From Diphasiastrum complanatum (taxonomy: Eukaryota > Streptophyta > Lycopodiopsida > Lycopodiales > Lycopodiaceae), in NCBI GenBank assembly GCA_029204225.1, contig MU832089.1, positions 1 to 64,000 on the forward strand: a DNA stretch of 64,000 bases. The letters are read 5' to 3'. The first letter of the stretch is position 1; every line of letters starts with the position of its first letter. Below are positions 1 through 10,778 of this stretch, one piece after another. Under the pieces are notes generated by a model, which was not told the origin of the DNA, did not search any database, and worked only from the letters and a program-made list of their open reading frames with translations. The position numbers and the translations under genes were made by a program.

Positions 1-1843
1 AAGATCTCCCAGATTGGAATTGCCCATATTTGATGGATCCACAGATCCTATTAGATTCTTGTAGATTCATGGGCAAGCATGCGAGATCTATGGTGAAACC
101 ACCTCGGCAGAAAAACTGAAGCTGTTTCCAATGTCCCTGACAGGAGCGGTTTTAGATTGGTTTTTCAATCAGACGACATAAGAACGAACAGACTGGGAAG
201 TGGTAAAAGCAGCTTTAATCACTAGATTTAAGCCGCGGAAGTTTCTTGAAGACCCGTTCCTCTTGCTTAGCAAAATCAAGATGGCAAAAAGAGAAAGGGT
301 CAGAGACTACATCGAACGGATCAAACACTTGAGATCCGAGTGTAATGCAGAGCTTACTCCTGATCATGCGGTCATTATGTGATTCCTAGCGGGACTACCT
401 AGAAGCATCAGACGAGAGCTGAAAAGACGAGAGCAATATGCCACATTGCACGAAGCTATGGAAGATGCAATGAGAGAAGAAGATGAAGGATCAGATGATG
501 ATTCTACAACAGGAACTACATCTCTTCATGCTTCAACTCCTTCAAGCATCAACCTTAGTCTTGACAAGCTTGTCCAATGAATCGATGATGGAACAGATCA
601 TGAAGTTACACAAGCAGCAGATGGAGCAGCTCACAGTCCAATTTGACCAAAAACTTAAGGCTCTTCAAAATACTACAGCACCACAACCAGATCCTTATCA
701 ACAGCAGTATCCTCGACGGGACAATGTTTGGTGTCCCATTTGTATCCAAAATCACACTTCCAACGAGTGTCTGGTACTGAAGTAGAATTTGAAGCTGACA
801 CACAGATATTGTCATCTATGCAATGCGTCCTCGCACGACACTGCGTATTGCCCCTACAATCCATTGATCATACAGCAAAAGAGAACTCAATTTCAGACCT
901 CTTATGCTTACCATCAAGGAGCACCTAATGCAGCACCAAGGCTTGGACCAGGCCCTCAACAACAAAGAATGGCACTACCAGCACCACCAGGGCCAAATAA
1001 TTCTCAAGCAGCCCAAGTGAATCTCATAGCGGCAGAAGCTGAAACATTTCCCCAACAGGAAATGCAACAATGGTATGGACCTGATGAACCATTCATCAAT
1101 CCTGCTATTAATGAGTATTATGCCACATACGTGGCACAGCCACAACGCCAAGGGGGTAGATTATATGGATGTTATGGATGCGAAAAAGGACATAGGATTG
1201 TAGAATGTCCAAACAAAGAAATTTATACGCCCTTCTGTCACGAGTGTGGATATGGACATTGCTACAAGAATTGTCCATTGAGAGCCAGCACCAACGCACC
1301 ATTGAATTGGATTGCAGTTCAATCAGCAGGCCCAAGCACAACTCCACACTCAACTATACCACGGAGACCTCCCTATTGTAACGTTCCAGTGTTAGTTGTT
1401 ACGTGAGCACAAAAGCGCAAGGAGGTAGCTCCATCATCACCACACTCTGTATCAGTGCCAACTGATCAGCCTTCAACATCAGGAGGAGCGAGATTACCTT
1501 ATCGGAATGTGAAGGATGAACAAACACGATATCAGAAGATCAAGCATTGGATACAAGAAGCACAAGCGGAGGAAGCTGCTCAAGCTGCACATCAGCCGAT
1601 AGCTCCTCACGACATTGCACCAGAAAGAGATCAACATGCGAATGCACCGCAAGGTTCACCACACAGATCAGATGTGAATGTGCGACTACACCATCGGGAA
1701 GAACCATTCCATATGGCAGAACCTGAAGCTCCAAGGACGGAACTACTGACGAGCATCTTATCCAGCAGAATGAATATCTCTATTGGAGAGTTCCTTCGAC
1801 TTGCACCTCAAGCAAAGGGTGTCTTGTTAGATTGTGAACATTG
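1..1843 (+). pseudogene. Gyp1 gag polyprotein, degenerate, with four zinc knuckles
   Basis: Gag packages the element RNA in virus-like particles. The first 450 bases encode the gypsy gag core (a stretch resembling FKPRKFLEDPFLLLSKIKM, then a GLPRSIRRELK-like helix), broken by stops near 180 and 380. Four CCHC-like knuckles follow at 732-770, 810-851, 1170-1208 and 1236-1274. The second is canonical CX2CX4HX4C. The other three have only three residues between the second Cys and the His (CX2CX3HX4C). The tail to 1843 is Gln/Pro/Ala-rich and low complexity. Frames change at about 480, 789 and 1405. The domain assignment is from the motifs; the boundaries are approximate. Confidence 0.85.
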
Positions 1844-2936
1844 AATCAGACATACCTTCCAAAAAACCATTATTTTGCACTGATTTTGAAGAAGCCAACA
1901 ATGTTCTGAACGTGGGAGCGGCTTGGGAGAGTGAGCAGCACAATATAACTCTTCCTATCAAGCACAAACTCTTTGGAGAAGAAGCTGCTGTTGTAGATGG
2001 AGGATCGGGTGTCAACCTTATCTCCACTACTTTGTATGAGAAGTGGAATCTACAAGGCCTGAAAGCTGCCAAGTTCGCCATCAAACTGGCTGATTAATCA
2101 TGTGTGCGGCCAAACGGGATTGTAGAAGACATTCAAGTCAAGAAAGCGGGGGACAATTTGTCATCACATTTATGGTGATGGACATTCCTGTAACACCCAT
2201 TGCCTATCGAGTTTTGTTGGGATGACCTTGGTTATGAATTGCACAAGTAGTTCATGATTGGGGGACCGGCAAAATCACATTTGAGAACAGAGAGCGGGCA
2301 GTAAAGGTGGATCCCTCCACATGGGCGGTGAAGCCTGTACCACCCAAAGCTGATGACACTTCTTCCACAACAGACCATAGCATTGATCGTCCGAAAGCTT
2401 CAATGGGTGCTCATTATGATTCACAAACAGATACCGTGTTGTGGACGGATGCATTGGCAACTATTGACTATATGGCTAGGCATACATGTCATCCAGATTC
2501 AGATTCAGAACCCAGCGAATTACCACCGAGAGGATTCACCCTTGACTTGCCTATCTCATATGGGGTGAACATGATAAATGTAGCATGGCTGTCACCGGAA
2601 CCTGTTGAAGATGATTTAGTTCCTTGGCAACATTCATTGTCCTATGACGAGGAAGCTGAGCTGACATATGAGCAGATCCTACACCACATGGATTCTACGC
2701 GTTATGGAGTTCAACGAATACTAGCTCAACTGCCTCAAAAATCTCAACATGCTAAAGTCTCCAAGATGCCACCACCGAAAGCACCTGTACCAAAGAAAAA
2801 TCGACAAAAGCAAAGATACAATCAGGTGATCAAGTGGAGTGATTTACCCGAAGAGGCTATAGCAACAATGGATGAAGACATTCGGAACCATGTGGCGAAT
2901 GTTAAAGAACCTCAACATAAGATAACGAGCAAATAA
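1834..2936 (+). pseudogene. Gyp1 aspartic protease and protease-RT linker, degenerate
   Basis: The frame at 1834-2097 carries the retropepsin active-site signature in the form VVDGGSGVNLIS, close to the plant gypsy DxGS motif. This protease would cleave the gag-pol polyprotein. The frame is lost just after LADQS, at about 2097, and through the flap region to 2300. It reopens at 2307-2936 as a Pro- and acid-rich linker (PISYGVNMINVAWLSPEP). The same linker is recognisable in the minus-strand relic at 18.9-20.1 kb, so the two copies belong to one family. The stretch 2937-3032 has stops and joins to the RT frame. Confidence 0.8.
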
Positions 2937-3032
2937 GCAACAACAACCAACAACAATATACAAGGCAAAAAGAAAGTTGCTGAATCGCATGCTCAATGGT
3001 CATCCGACCAAGCTTCGACATCAGCTTCAGGA

Positions 3033-5318
3033 ATGTCAGAAGCAATGCACAAGATATCACTCACCAATTGTGCTAAGATCAACCTTTTGAAGGAAGAAAC
3101 GAGTAAGGCACCAGTCCATGATGTGCTAGAAAACTTCAAGAGTTATACCTTGGATGACGTGGTGATCATGATGCCGAAAGTGCAACGGGAACTTGATGCA
3201 AATCAGAAAAAAGAAGAACAAGTCTACAAGGGACCGGCTCGCACTCAACCGATGAATCTAGCAGAGCCAGGAGATGAAGACAAAATTGTTTGTGTGGGAG
3301 CACAACTCACGCCCTCACAATTCACCCAACTGCAGAAGTTACTGATGGAGTATAAAGACTGCTTTGCTTGGTCTTACAAAGATTCAAAAGGAATTCCATC
3401 GTCTGTAGTCCAACACACCATACCTTTGGTCGAAGGAGCAACGCCAAAGGTGAGCCAATATTACCCCTGCAACCTGAACTACACCGAGCTAATCAAGCAA
3501 GAGTTGCAGAAGTTGCTCGATGCCGATTTTATTTATGAAATCGAGCACATGGAATGGGTGTCACCCATATTCATTGTTCCCAAGAAGAATGGCAAAATGT
3601 GGATTTGTGTCAATCTGAAGGCACTTAACGCTGTGACACGGAAGAATCACTTTTCCTTACCGTTCACAGAAAGCCTCTTGGATCGAGTAGCTGGAGCGGA
3701 AGCCTACAGTTTTTTGGATGGCTTCAGTGGCTACAACCAAGTGAAGATTGCATTGGAGGATCAACACAAGACTACATTTGCTACTGAATGGGGTACATAT
3801 GCCTACAAGGTCATGCCATTCGGTCTTTGTAATGCCCCTAGCTCTTTTCAGCGCGTCATGCAAAAGGCATTCAAAGACTATTTACAGAAATTCCTAGAGA
3901 ACTTCCTCGATGATCTTTGTGTGCACGGATTTAATGATGAACACTTATCTCAGTTGGAAAGAGTGCTTATACAATGTCGCAAATTTCAAATATCATTGAA
4001 CCCAGAGAAATGCCAATTTTGGGTCACACATGGTCTTATTCTGGGCCATATTGTATCTAGACACAGGATCGCCACTGATTTGTCTAAGATACGTATTATC
4101 ATGGATCTTCCACCCCCTGGAACGATTCGTGGAGTCTATGTATTTATGGGACATGCCAATTACTACCGAATCTTCATTCTATTCTTTGCAGATTTTGCAC
4201 GTCCTATCTACAAGTTGACAATTGATCCACATTGGACGGAGGAAGCCCTACGAGCTTTCCAAAAGCTGAAGGAAGCACTTATATCTGCACCAATCTTACG
4301 GCCTACCAATTGGACAATTGAGTTTTATGTGCATACTGACGCATCAAAGTATGCTATAGGAGCAGTATTGACCCAGCCAGACGAGTACAAGAAAGACTTT
4401 CCTATTCGCTTCGCCAGTCAACAACTCAACGATGTTGAAATCAACTATTCAACGACTGAGCGAGAAGCCATGGCAATGATATTTGCGGTCAAGAAGTTTT
4501 GCCATTATCTTATGGCCACTCATTTTGCATTCTACACTGATCATCAACCTTTGCTCTACCTAGTCAACAGAACCTGGAACATAGGGAGAATCACTAGATG
4601 GTTACTCTTGTTGCTCGAGTTTGATTTTCGAATAGTGGTACGCAAAGGCAAGCAACATTATATGGCGGATCATGTATCAAGAATCAAATTGACACAAAAG
4701 GATCCCCAACCTGATGATGAGTTACTGGAGGCTGCTTTATTTTACATGGATGTTGTAGCCGATTGGGCCGCAGACATAGTTGAGTATTTGATGAACGGCC
4801 AACCAGATCGGTCACTATCCAAGGTGCAACAACAGAAACTTGTACTTAAAGCTCGTCCATATCAGTTGATTGCCGGCCACCTATATCGAAGAGGGGCGGA
4901 TAATATCATTCATCGTTGTACCTTGCCCCATGAGACAAGTCAGATCATGTCTCTCTCGCATGAAGCAATGGGAGGCGAACACTTCACAGTAGATGTAATA
5001 GTACGCAAGATTCTACAATTTGGCTGTTGGTGGCCAACAATGCACAAGGATACCGAGGTATATATCAAGCAATGTGATGTATGTCAGAGAGCGCGTAGAC
5101 CAACGAAGGCAAATTATGAGCCGTTACATCCTGTATTGGCTCAAGCACCATTTGAGAAGTGGGGACTTGATTACATCGGCTCTATTCACATAGCCGCTCG
5201 CAGTACCCAAGTCCGATATATTATCGTGGCTACAAATTATCTCACAAAGTGGGTTGAAGCCAAAGCAGTGCGCGTAGCAGATGCTAGGTCCACCGCAAGT
5301 TCCTTTACGAAAATATAA
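3033..5318 (+). pseudogene. Gyp1 pol: reverse transcriptase, RNase H and integrase N-terminal half
   Basis: This is a 761-codon open frame. RT fingers and palm begin near residue 185 (KKNGKMWICVNLKALNAV). The catalytic box reads FLDD near residues 290-293, instead of the common Y-x-D-D. RNase H starts near residue 431 (HTDASKYAIGAVL) and has the TDHQPL motif near residue 501. The integrase HHCC zinc-binding region (HEAMGGEH to CDVCQRAR) spans roughly residues 643-682. The first catalytic Asp of the DDE core is in GLDYIG near residue 712. The frame ends prematurely at 5318 inside the integrase core. Protein length and motif order match gypsy pol. Only this central block still looks near-intact. 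Confidence 0.92.
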
Positions 5319-6031
5319 TTGTACGCTTCGGATGCCCAGTGGAGATACTTAGTGATCGGGGAACTCACTTTGTCAACGAGACCATCAAGGTCTTATTAGA
5401 AGAGTTCTTTGTGATCCATCGTTTCAACATGCCTTACTACCCAAGAGGCAATGGCCACGCCAAATCTTCTAATAAGATTCTGTGTGGCATTTTGACAAAG
5501 ACAGTAGAAGCAAGCAGATCAGATTGGGAGCACAAGCTACACGCTGCTCTGTGGGCTTTCAGAGCTGCATACAAAGGCAACACCGAGCAAACTCCATTCC
5601 AACTGGTGTATGGCCAAGATGTAGTCATGCCAGTGGAATTTCTTGTTCCATCTCTTTGCATTGCCATAGTGCAATGATTAGATGATACAAGATCGCTCCA
5701 CCTTCTTCACGAAGCGCTACACAAGTTGTGCGAAACACGCTTGTTAGCGGTCCATGCTCTTGCTGCAGAGAAAGCATGTCGCAAGGCCTGGCATGATTGT
5801 CGTCTTCACAAGAAAGATCTTCAAAAAGGAGATTTGGTCCTCATGTACAAGACAAAGGCGATCAAAGAAAAGCTGAAGTTCACTGGTGAAGGCCCTTATC
5901 ACATCACCGACATCTTATCGCAAGGGGCAGTGACTTTAGAAACAATGGATGGGACACCGTTTGCTATGCCCATCAACGGTAGCCGGTTACGCAAGTATTG
6001 GTCGCCACCAGCCTTTCCAAACACTTCTTGA
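5319..6031 (+). pseudogene. Gyp1 integrase C-terminal half, frameshifted, with altered catalytic Glu
   Basis: The core resumes in another frame at 5339 with the second catalytic Asp (ILSDRGTHF). The block that should carry the catalytic Glu reads GNGHAKSSNKIL, with Lys where gypsy integrases have Glu, so strand transfer should be abolished. A stop at 5677 separates the final piece (5726-6031). That piece contains KGDLVLMYKT and GEGPYHI, the GPY/F module, followed by NGSRLRKYW. No chromodomain is visible. The Lys call is read directly; the loss of function is an inference from the conserved DDE chemistry. Confidence 0.85.
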
Positions 6032-6192
6032 AGAGCTTAGGATAGGCTCCTCATCATCAAATAAAGCCTCAGGTTTTACGTAAGCAATCTTTATCTACGC
6101 TTTTCCTGACGCACTCCATCATCCGCAATAAACGTGTCGACAACCTTCTTCCACAACAAGCACATGCAGGTGTCGTGGGACCATCACCTATT

Positions 6193-6206
6193 TAGGTGGG
6201 AGATAC
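6193..6206 (+). promoter_or_regulatory. Gyp1 polypurine tract
   Basis: The purine-rich AGGTGGGAGATAC lies directly before the TGTTGG start of the LTR. This is the place and composition expected for the RNase-H-resistant plus-strand primer of a gypsy element. Confidence 0.7.
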
Positions 6207-6431
6207 TGTTGGGCACTTAGTGGGCCCCACCACAGTACATTGTACATGTAGAGCAATAAGTGCGAGGGCACTGGCTTCTTGCGTGTATAAGCCTAACCCA
6301 ATGAGCACGCAATTTGGTTTTGTAGAACTTGTAGAATTAGGAATAAGTGGCTAGGGGCCTAAAACTCTAAAATGACATTAGAGGCCCTAAGTCAAGTTGT
6401 TAATAAAAAAGCTAAAAGGGCCCAAATTAGA

Positions 6432-6452
6432 ACTCACATGAATCATGTGAGT
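6432..6452. promoter_or_regulatory. Inverted repeat in Gyp1 LTR U3 region
   Basis: The arms ACTCACATGA and TCATGTGAGT flank a single A. The same palindrome, with arms two bases longer, occurs at 33281-33305 in the other LTR copy. Each arm holds a CANNTG E-box (CACATG/CATGTG), so a dimeric bHLH-type binding site is possible. Binding is a guess; the conservation of the palindrome is seen. Confidence 0.55.
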
Positions 6453-6536
6453 GCCCTTGTGCTTTCTTAAGGAACCATTAGATTTATTTTGTGTTAGTTT
6501 AGGAGGCTTGGATTAGGATCCTTGCCATTGTAATTA

Positions 6537-6580
6537 ACCAATAGGAGAAAGGGGCAAGGGCCTTCCCCATCCATAAAAAG
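6537..6580 (+). promoter_or_regulatory. Gyp1 LTR promoter elements (CCAAT and TATA-like)
   Basis: A CCAAT box (AACCAATAGG) lies about 30 bases before a TATA-like CATAAAAAGG. In the related LTR the same positions read GGCCAATGAG (near 33378) and CTATATAAGG (33411-33420). The R/U5 region and CT tract follow. Confidence 0.5.
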
Positions 6581-6653
6581 GCACCCTTTGTACCATATTT
6601 CCATGTTCAATAGGAGGAGGAGATTATGCCCAAATGAGATTTGAACATCCTTG

Positions 6654-6655
<2 letters not shown>

Positions 6656-6743
<88 letters not shown>
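6656..6743. repeat. (CT)n microsatellite inside Gyp1 LTR
   Basis: An uninterrupted TC dinucleotide run of about 88 bases sits downstream of the TATA-like box, inside the part of the LTR expected to be transcribed. The homologous LTR has a run at the same place (33480-33589), so the tract is a feature of the family and not a local accident. Confidence 0.95.
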
Positions 6744-6746
<3 letters not shown>

Positions 6747-7014
6747 TTTACATTTTGTATTTGCTTTCCATTTGCTTCTTCTATCTACTTGCATGTTGTT
6801 AATGATTTCTAAGAGAGTAGAGAGGATAGGATGTAAGCACTTCCCCCATTGTAATCTATTCTACCTTCTCATGCTTGTGGTTAAAGTAGGGTGGATAGTT
6901 AGATGTGGTTAATCTAGGTGTGGTTAGAGTAGGATTTGCAAGCTAACTTCGCAAGGGAAGCACTATTCCCTTGGGAACGAATCTATGCGTGACAGGTGAA
7001 CCAAGGCCGCTACA

Positions 7015-8016
7015 TCTAGTGATGGATTGAACTCTTCAAATTATTTAATTTGGAAGTTAAGAATGGAATCCATCCTTATCATGAAAGATTTGATGGATAT
7101 TGTGAATGGAGAGGAAGATGAGCCAATCCATCCACAAGAAGCAACTAAATAAAAGAAAAGACGCAAGATTGCACTTCATTGTATTAAGATGAATGTTGCA
7201 AATGATTTGCTAAAAGAAGTAGGAGCATGTACCTTAGCCCAAGAGGCATGCGAAACTCTTCAAAAGTCTATGAGTCCAAGAATATCTCAAGGTTACTTTC
7301 CCTCAAGAACCAAGTTCTCAATGCTTCCAAAGGAAGAGTGAGAGTGGACATCAATTTGTTTTGAGAGTAAAAGATTTGAACAAAGAGCTTACTTATGTTG
7401 GTGAACCTATTAAAGAGAGTGAGCTTGTGCAACTAGTTTTTAATGGCTTATGTAGTGATTTTACTAACCTTGTCCAAAGCTATGCCATCATGGGAAACTT
7501 GCCTACAATTGAAGACCTTCAAAATGTGTCGATGGCCAAGGAGAGTAGGAAGGCTCATATCAAATCAAGGATGGAGAGGCTCTCCATCAATGATGGTGAT
7601 GACAAAGCCTTATTTTTCAAGAGAAAAGGAAAAGCAAAGACCAAGGGAGGAGCATTCAAAAGGTTGCAAGCAAAGAATGGAGATCAAGGAGGATCCACAT
7701 CCTCATCATCACAAGTCAAGCCCAAGAAGGACAAATCCAAGATAAAGTGCTACTATTGTAGCAAGATGGGGCATTATGCCTCAGAATGCTTCAAGAGGAA
7801 GCAAGATCAAAGGCAAGCCAACATTGGACAAGAGGAGGAAGAGAGCTATCATGAGGACTCACTCATGATGTCAACCTTTTCATCATCAAATGTCAAAGGT
7901 GAAGATCCTTGGTGGACAGATAGTGGGGCTAGCTCCCACATGTCGGGTAAAAGGGAGTGTTTTTCTCAACTCACGCCTTATGTAGGACCTATAAAGTCCA
8001 TTTTTACAGGATCATG
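7015..8016 (+). pseudogene. Cop1 gag and protease, degenerate
   Basis: It begins in the gag motif SSNYLIWKLRMES (near 7035) that also opens gag in Cop2, Cop5 and Cop8. Stops at about 7150 and a shift near 7300 break the first third. From 7361 the frame is open. It contains the helix ELVQLVFNGLCSDF, a basic linker, the canonical zinc knuckle CYYCSKMGHYASEC (near 7749-7790) and the copia protease active site WWTDSGASSHMS (near 7910-7945). The frame stops at 8016. Gag would form the particle and protease would mature it. Confidence 0.87.
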
Positions 8017-9353
8017 AATGTAAAGTTGAAGGTGTGGGATCCATTCTCTTATGCATAGGATCCTCCAAGAAGACTAAGATAGATGGTGTTCTCTTCATTC
8101 CTAGCATCACTAAGAATTTGCTTAGTGTTGGCCAACTTTTAGATCATGGTTTCATTGTGGAGATCTCTACTAATGTATGCAACATCAAGAAAAGTGGGAT
8201 GATCATAGCAAGGGGAACAAGGTTTGGGAGGTTATTTAAGCTTGATGCTTTTGTAAATCCTAGCCAAGTTGTGATGGTAGCCGAGGAGACCAAGATGACC
8301 ACATTTGACTTGTGGCACAAGAGGCTAGGTCACGTCAACACCAAGTCCATGGACGCTATGTGCAAGGAGGAGCTTGCTCTTGGCCTTCCAAGATCTTTGG
8401 CAAAGGAAGAAAGGGTATGTGAAGCTTGTGCCTTGGATAAGGCACACAAGTTACCTTTTTCAAGCTCAATCACAAAGACAAATCATCCTCTCGAGTTGAT
8501 CCACTCGGATGTGCATTTTGCTAGCACAAAGAACAAGGGTGGAGCTGCAATGTTTGTCACCTTTATAGATGACTACACAAGATATGGATGGGTATATCTA
8601 CTTTCCTCTAAAGCACATGTTTTTGAGAGTTTTGTAAAGCTCTAGACTTTTGTTGAGAAGCATCATAATCACAAGATCAAGTTCTTTAGAAGTGATGATG
8701 GAGGAGAATATATCTCCAATGAATTTAAAGACTTTTGTGATCAAGGAGGGATCAAGAAGGAGTTATCTTGCCCCTACACCCCTCAACAAAATGGGGTGGC
8801 TGAGAGAAGAAATAGGACACTATGTGAGTGTTCTAAAGCTCTAAGCTTAGATGCATGCCTAACTAAGTCTTTTTGGGGAGAAGCTCTCATGTGTGCTAAC
8901 TTCTTATGTAATAGAGTTCCATGTAGCTCTATAAATGGTAAAACATCTTATGAGTTATTGTATGGAGAAAAGCCTAATCTCAAAAGCATGAAGGTGTTTG
9001 GATGCATTTTCTATGTACATGTCCCTTTGGACAAAAGAACCAAGGAGGATCCATCATCCATGAAGGGGATCATGGTAGGTTATGGCAATGCAAGCAAAGG
9101 TTACAAAATCTACATCCCCTCTTCTCAAAGGGTTGTCATTTCTAGAGAGATCATTTTTGATGAGACTAGAATGCATAAGCTTGAAGATGATTCATCTAAC
9201 CACTCTATTGGAAGAGAGGTACTCGAGATCAAGGAGGAGATTGATCATGAGGAGGAGCTAGAACCAAGAACACCAAGCACACCAAGAAGATCCACAAGGT
9301 CAAGGATGGAGCCATTAAGGCTCACATACAAGGACAAGGGTAAGCAAGCCTAG
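8017..9353 (+). pseudogene. Cop1 integrase, degenerate
   Basis: The segment after protease (LLSVGQLLDHGF) leads to the integrase zinc-binding motif WHKRLGHVN with CEACALDKAH (about 8313-8450). The core follows: HSDVHF with FIDDYTRYGW, SDDGGEYISNEF near 8692 and TPQQNGVAERRNRTL near 8780. All three catalytic acidic residues of the DDE core appear to be present, although a stop at 8642 and a frame change at about 8796 interrupt the chain. The C-terminal part ends in the acidic and Arg/Ser-rich linker TPRRSTRSRMEPLRLTY. Confidence 0.87.
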
Positions 9354-10492
9354 GGAAGTACTTCTTCTTATGCCTTCATCACATCTTTTGAAGAGCCTTC
9401 AAATGTTAGTGAAGCTTTAGAATCAAAGGAGTGGTTTCAAGCTATGTGTGATGAGTACAATGCATTGATGGAGAATGATACTTGGATGCTTGTTGATCTA
9501 CCTTTGGATAGGAATGTAATTGGATGTAAGTGGGTTTATAAGCTCAACTTGAATCAAGATGGGAGTGTTTCTAAGCCAAAGGCAAGGCTTGTAGCCAAGG
9601 GGTATGCTCAATCAAAGGGCATAGATTATGATGAGACCTTTGCACCCATGGCAAAGATGGTCACCGTAAGACTAATTATTGCTCTTACTTCTCACTTTGA
9701 TTGGTTATTGTTTCAAATGGATGTGTCAAATGCTTTCTTAAATGGTCATTTGGAAGAGGATATATTCATGGAGCAGCCCGAGGGCTTCATCAACCAAGGT
9801 ATGGAAGACAAGGTGTGTCATCTCAAGAGGGGCTTGTATGGTTTGAAACAAGCTTCTAGAACTTGGAACACAAGGCTCAATACTTTTCTTATCTCTATTG
9901 GTTTACTCCTAGTGAGTATGATCCCACTTTGTACATAAGATTTAGTGCAAAAGGCATTGTACTTTTATTACTTTATGTTGATGATATCATACTTAGTGGA
10001 GATGATTTAGAAGGTGTTGAGAAAAGTAAGCTAGATCTATCCAAAGAGTTCAAGATGGTAGATCTCAGGATTTTGCACTTCATTTTGGGTATGGAAGTAT
10101 TTAGATTTTTTGATTATGTCTTCATTTGTCAATCTAAGTATGCCATTTCATTACTCAATAGATTTAACATGCATGGATGCAAGCATGTAGAGACTCCTAT
10201 GGAGCATGATGTAAAAGTGACCAATAAAGAGGATGAAAGATCCTTCAAGGACATCACTCTTTATAGGCAACTTATTGGCTCCTTAATGTGGATAACCATA
10301 ACAAGACCTGATATTTGCTATAGTGTTTGCAAGCTTAGTCAAAATATGCAAGATCCATTAGTTATCCATTGGAAATGTGCCAAAAGAATATTGAGATACA
10401 TATCAGGCACACTAGATTTTGGGATCCTTTATAGAGGTGAATCCATTAACTTGCATATGACTAGATTAACTCAAACAAAAGCTATTTTGTGA
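9354..10492 (+). pseudogene. Cop1 reverse transcriptase, truncated before RNase H
   Basis: Copia RT motifs are clear: NVIGCKWVYKLNLNQDG, KARLVAKGYAQSKGIDYDETF, MDVSNAFLNGHLEEDIFMEQP and LKRGLYGLKQAS. After a frame change near 9900 the catalytic box LLLLYVDDIILSG appears at about 9957-10000. The connection domain runs to GILYRGES near 10440. Then homology stops, where the RNase H region should begin. Confidence 0.88.
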
Positions 10493-10584
10493 GACTTAAG
10501 GTCTACCACTTCTAAGACCTATCTAATACTAGTAAATAGTACTATATAAATTAGATGAAAAAACTTATGAATATTTTTATAGAC

Positions 10585-10778
10585 TAGTACATCAATGTGC
10601 TAGACTTTAGAACTCCATAAACAATTTTTTGTAATCAAAATAGATATATATTCAAAAGGTAACAATCTATTTTTTAAAGGGCCTATTTAGGTGTCTTTGC
10701 TACCTTTTGAATATACACTTATTTTGATCAAACTGAATATTTATAGAGCTCTTAAAGCTAGCACATTGGCATGCTAAC
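10585..10778. repeat. Fold-back (imperfect inverted repeat)
   Basis: The left arm (about 10585-10662) and the reverse complement of the right arm (about 10700-10778) match over some 75 bases. Shared words are CAATGTGCTAG, GATCAAAAT-like and ATATTCAAAAGGTA. The loop is about 38 bases. This is the form of a degenerate MITE or fold-back element. I see no target duplication. Confidence 0.7.

Larger units (their letters stand above)
1..7014 (+). mobile_element. Gyp1: Ty3/gypsy LTR retrotransposon, left end outside window
   Basis: The order of domains is gag, protease, reverse transcriptase, RNase H, integrase, then a polypurine tract and one LTR, which is the Ty3/gypsy order. The left LTR and start of gag lie before base 1. 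The integrase ends with a GPY-type module (GEGPYHI near 5890-5910), and no chromodomain follows. Every reading frame is broken by stops or frameshifts, so the copy is dead. Its right end abuts the third or so codon of a copia gag (Cop1), which makes Gyp1 the later insertion. Fragments of related gypsy elements recur at 18.9-20.1 kb, 23.4-23.7 kb and 33.0-33.9 kb. Confidence 0.93.
6207..7014 (+). repeat. Gyp1 3' LTR (about 808 bp)
   Basis: The LTR starts TGTTGGGC and is taken to end at GGCCGCTACA, because a second copy at 33057-33892 aligns across the same span and also ends in GGCTACA. Shared parts are the opening 180 bases, a 21-base inverted repeat, a CCAAT box, a TATA-like box and a long CT tract. 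The right boundary is inferred from that comparison, and the matching left LTR is not in the window. Copia gag coding sequence begins immediately after base 7014. Confidence 0.75.
7015..10492 (+). mobile_element. Cop1: Ty1/copia element, truncated at both ends
   Basis: The domain order gag, protease, integrase, reverse transcriptase is that of copia. The 5' LTR, PBS and first codons of gag are absent because Gyp1 sits at that point. The 3' end stops around 10450-10492, before the RNase H GYSDSDWAG-type motif, and no 3' LTR is seen. Stops and frameshifts occur at about 7150, 7255-7360, 8016, 8642, 9353 and 9900. Its gag, protease and integrase resemble Cop2, Cop3, Cop6 and Cop8 in this window. 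Confidence 0.9.

Noticed and set aside
6634-6912. Leu/Ser-repeat ORF over the CT tract
   Set aside because: It is a translation of the (CT)n microsatellite; no protein evidence beyond it.
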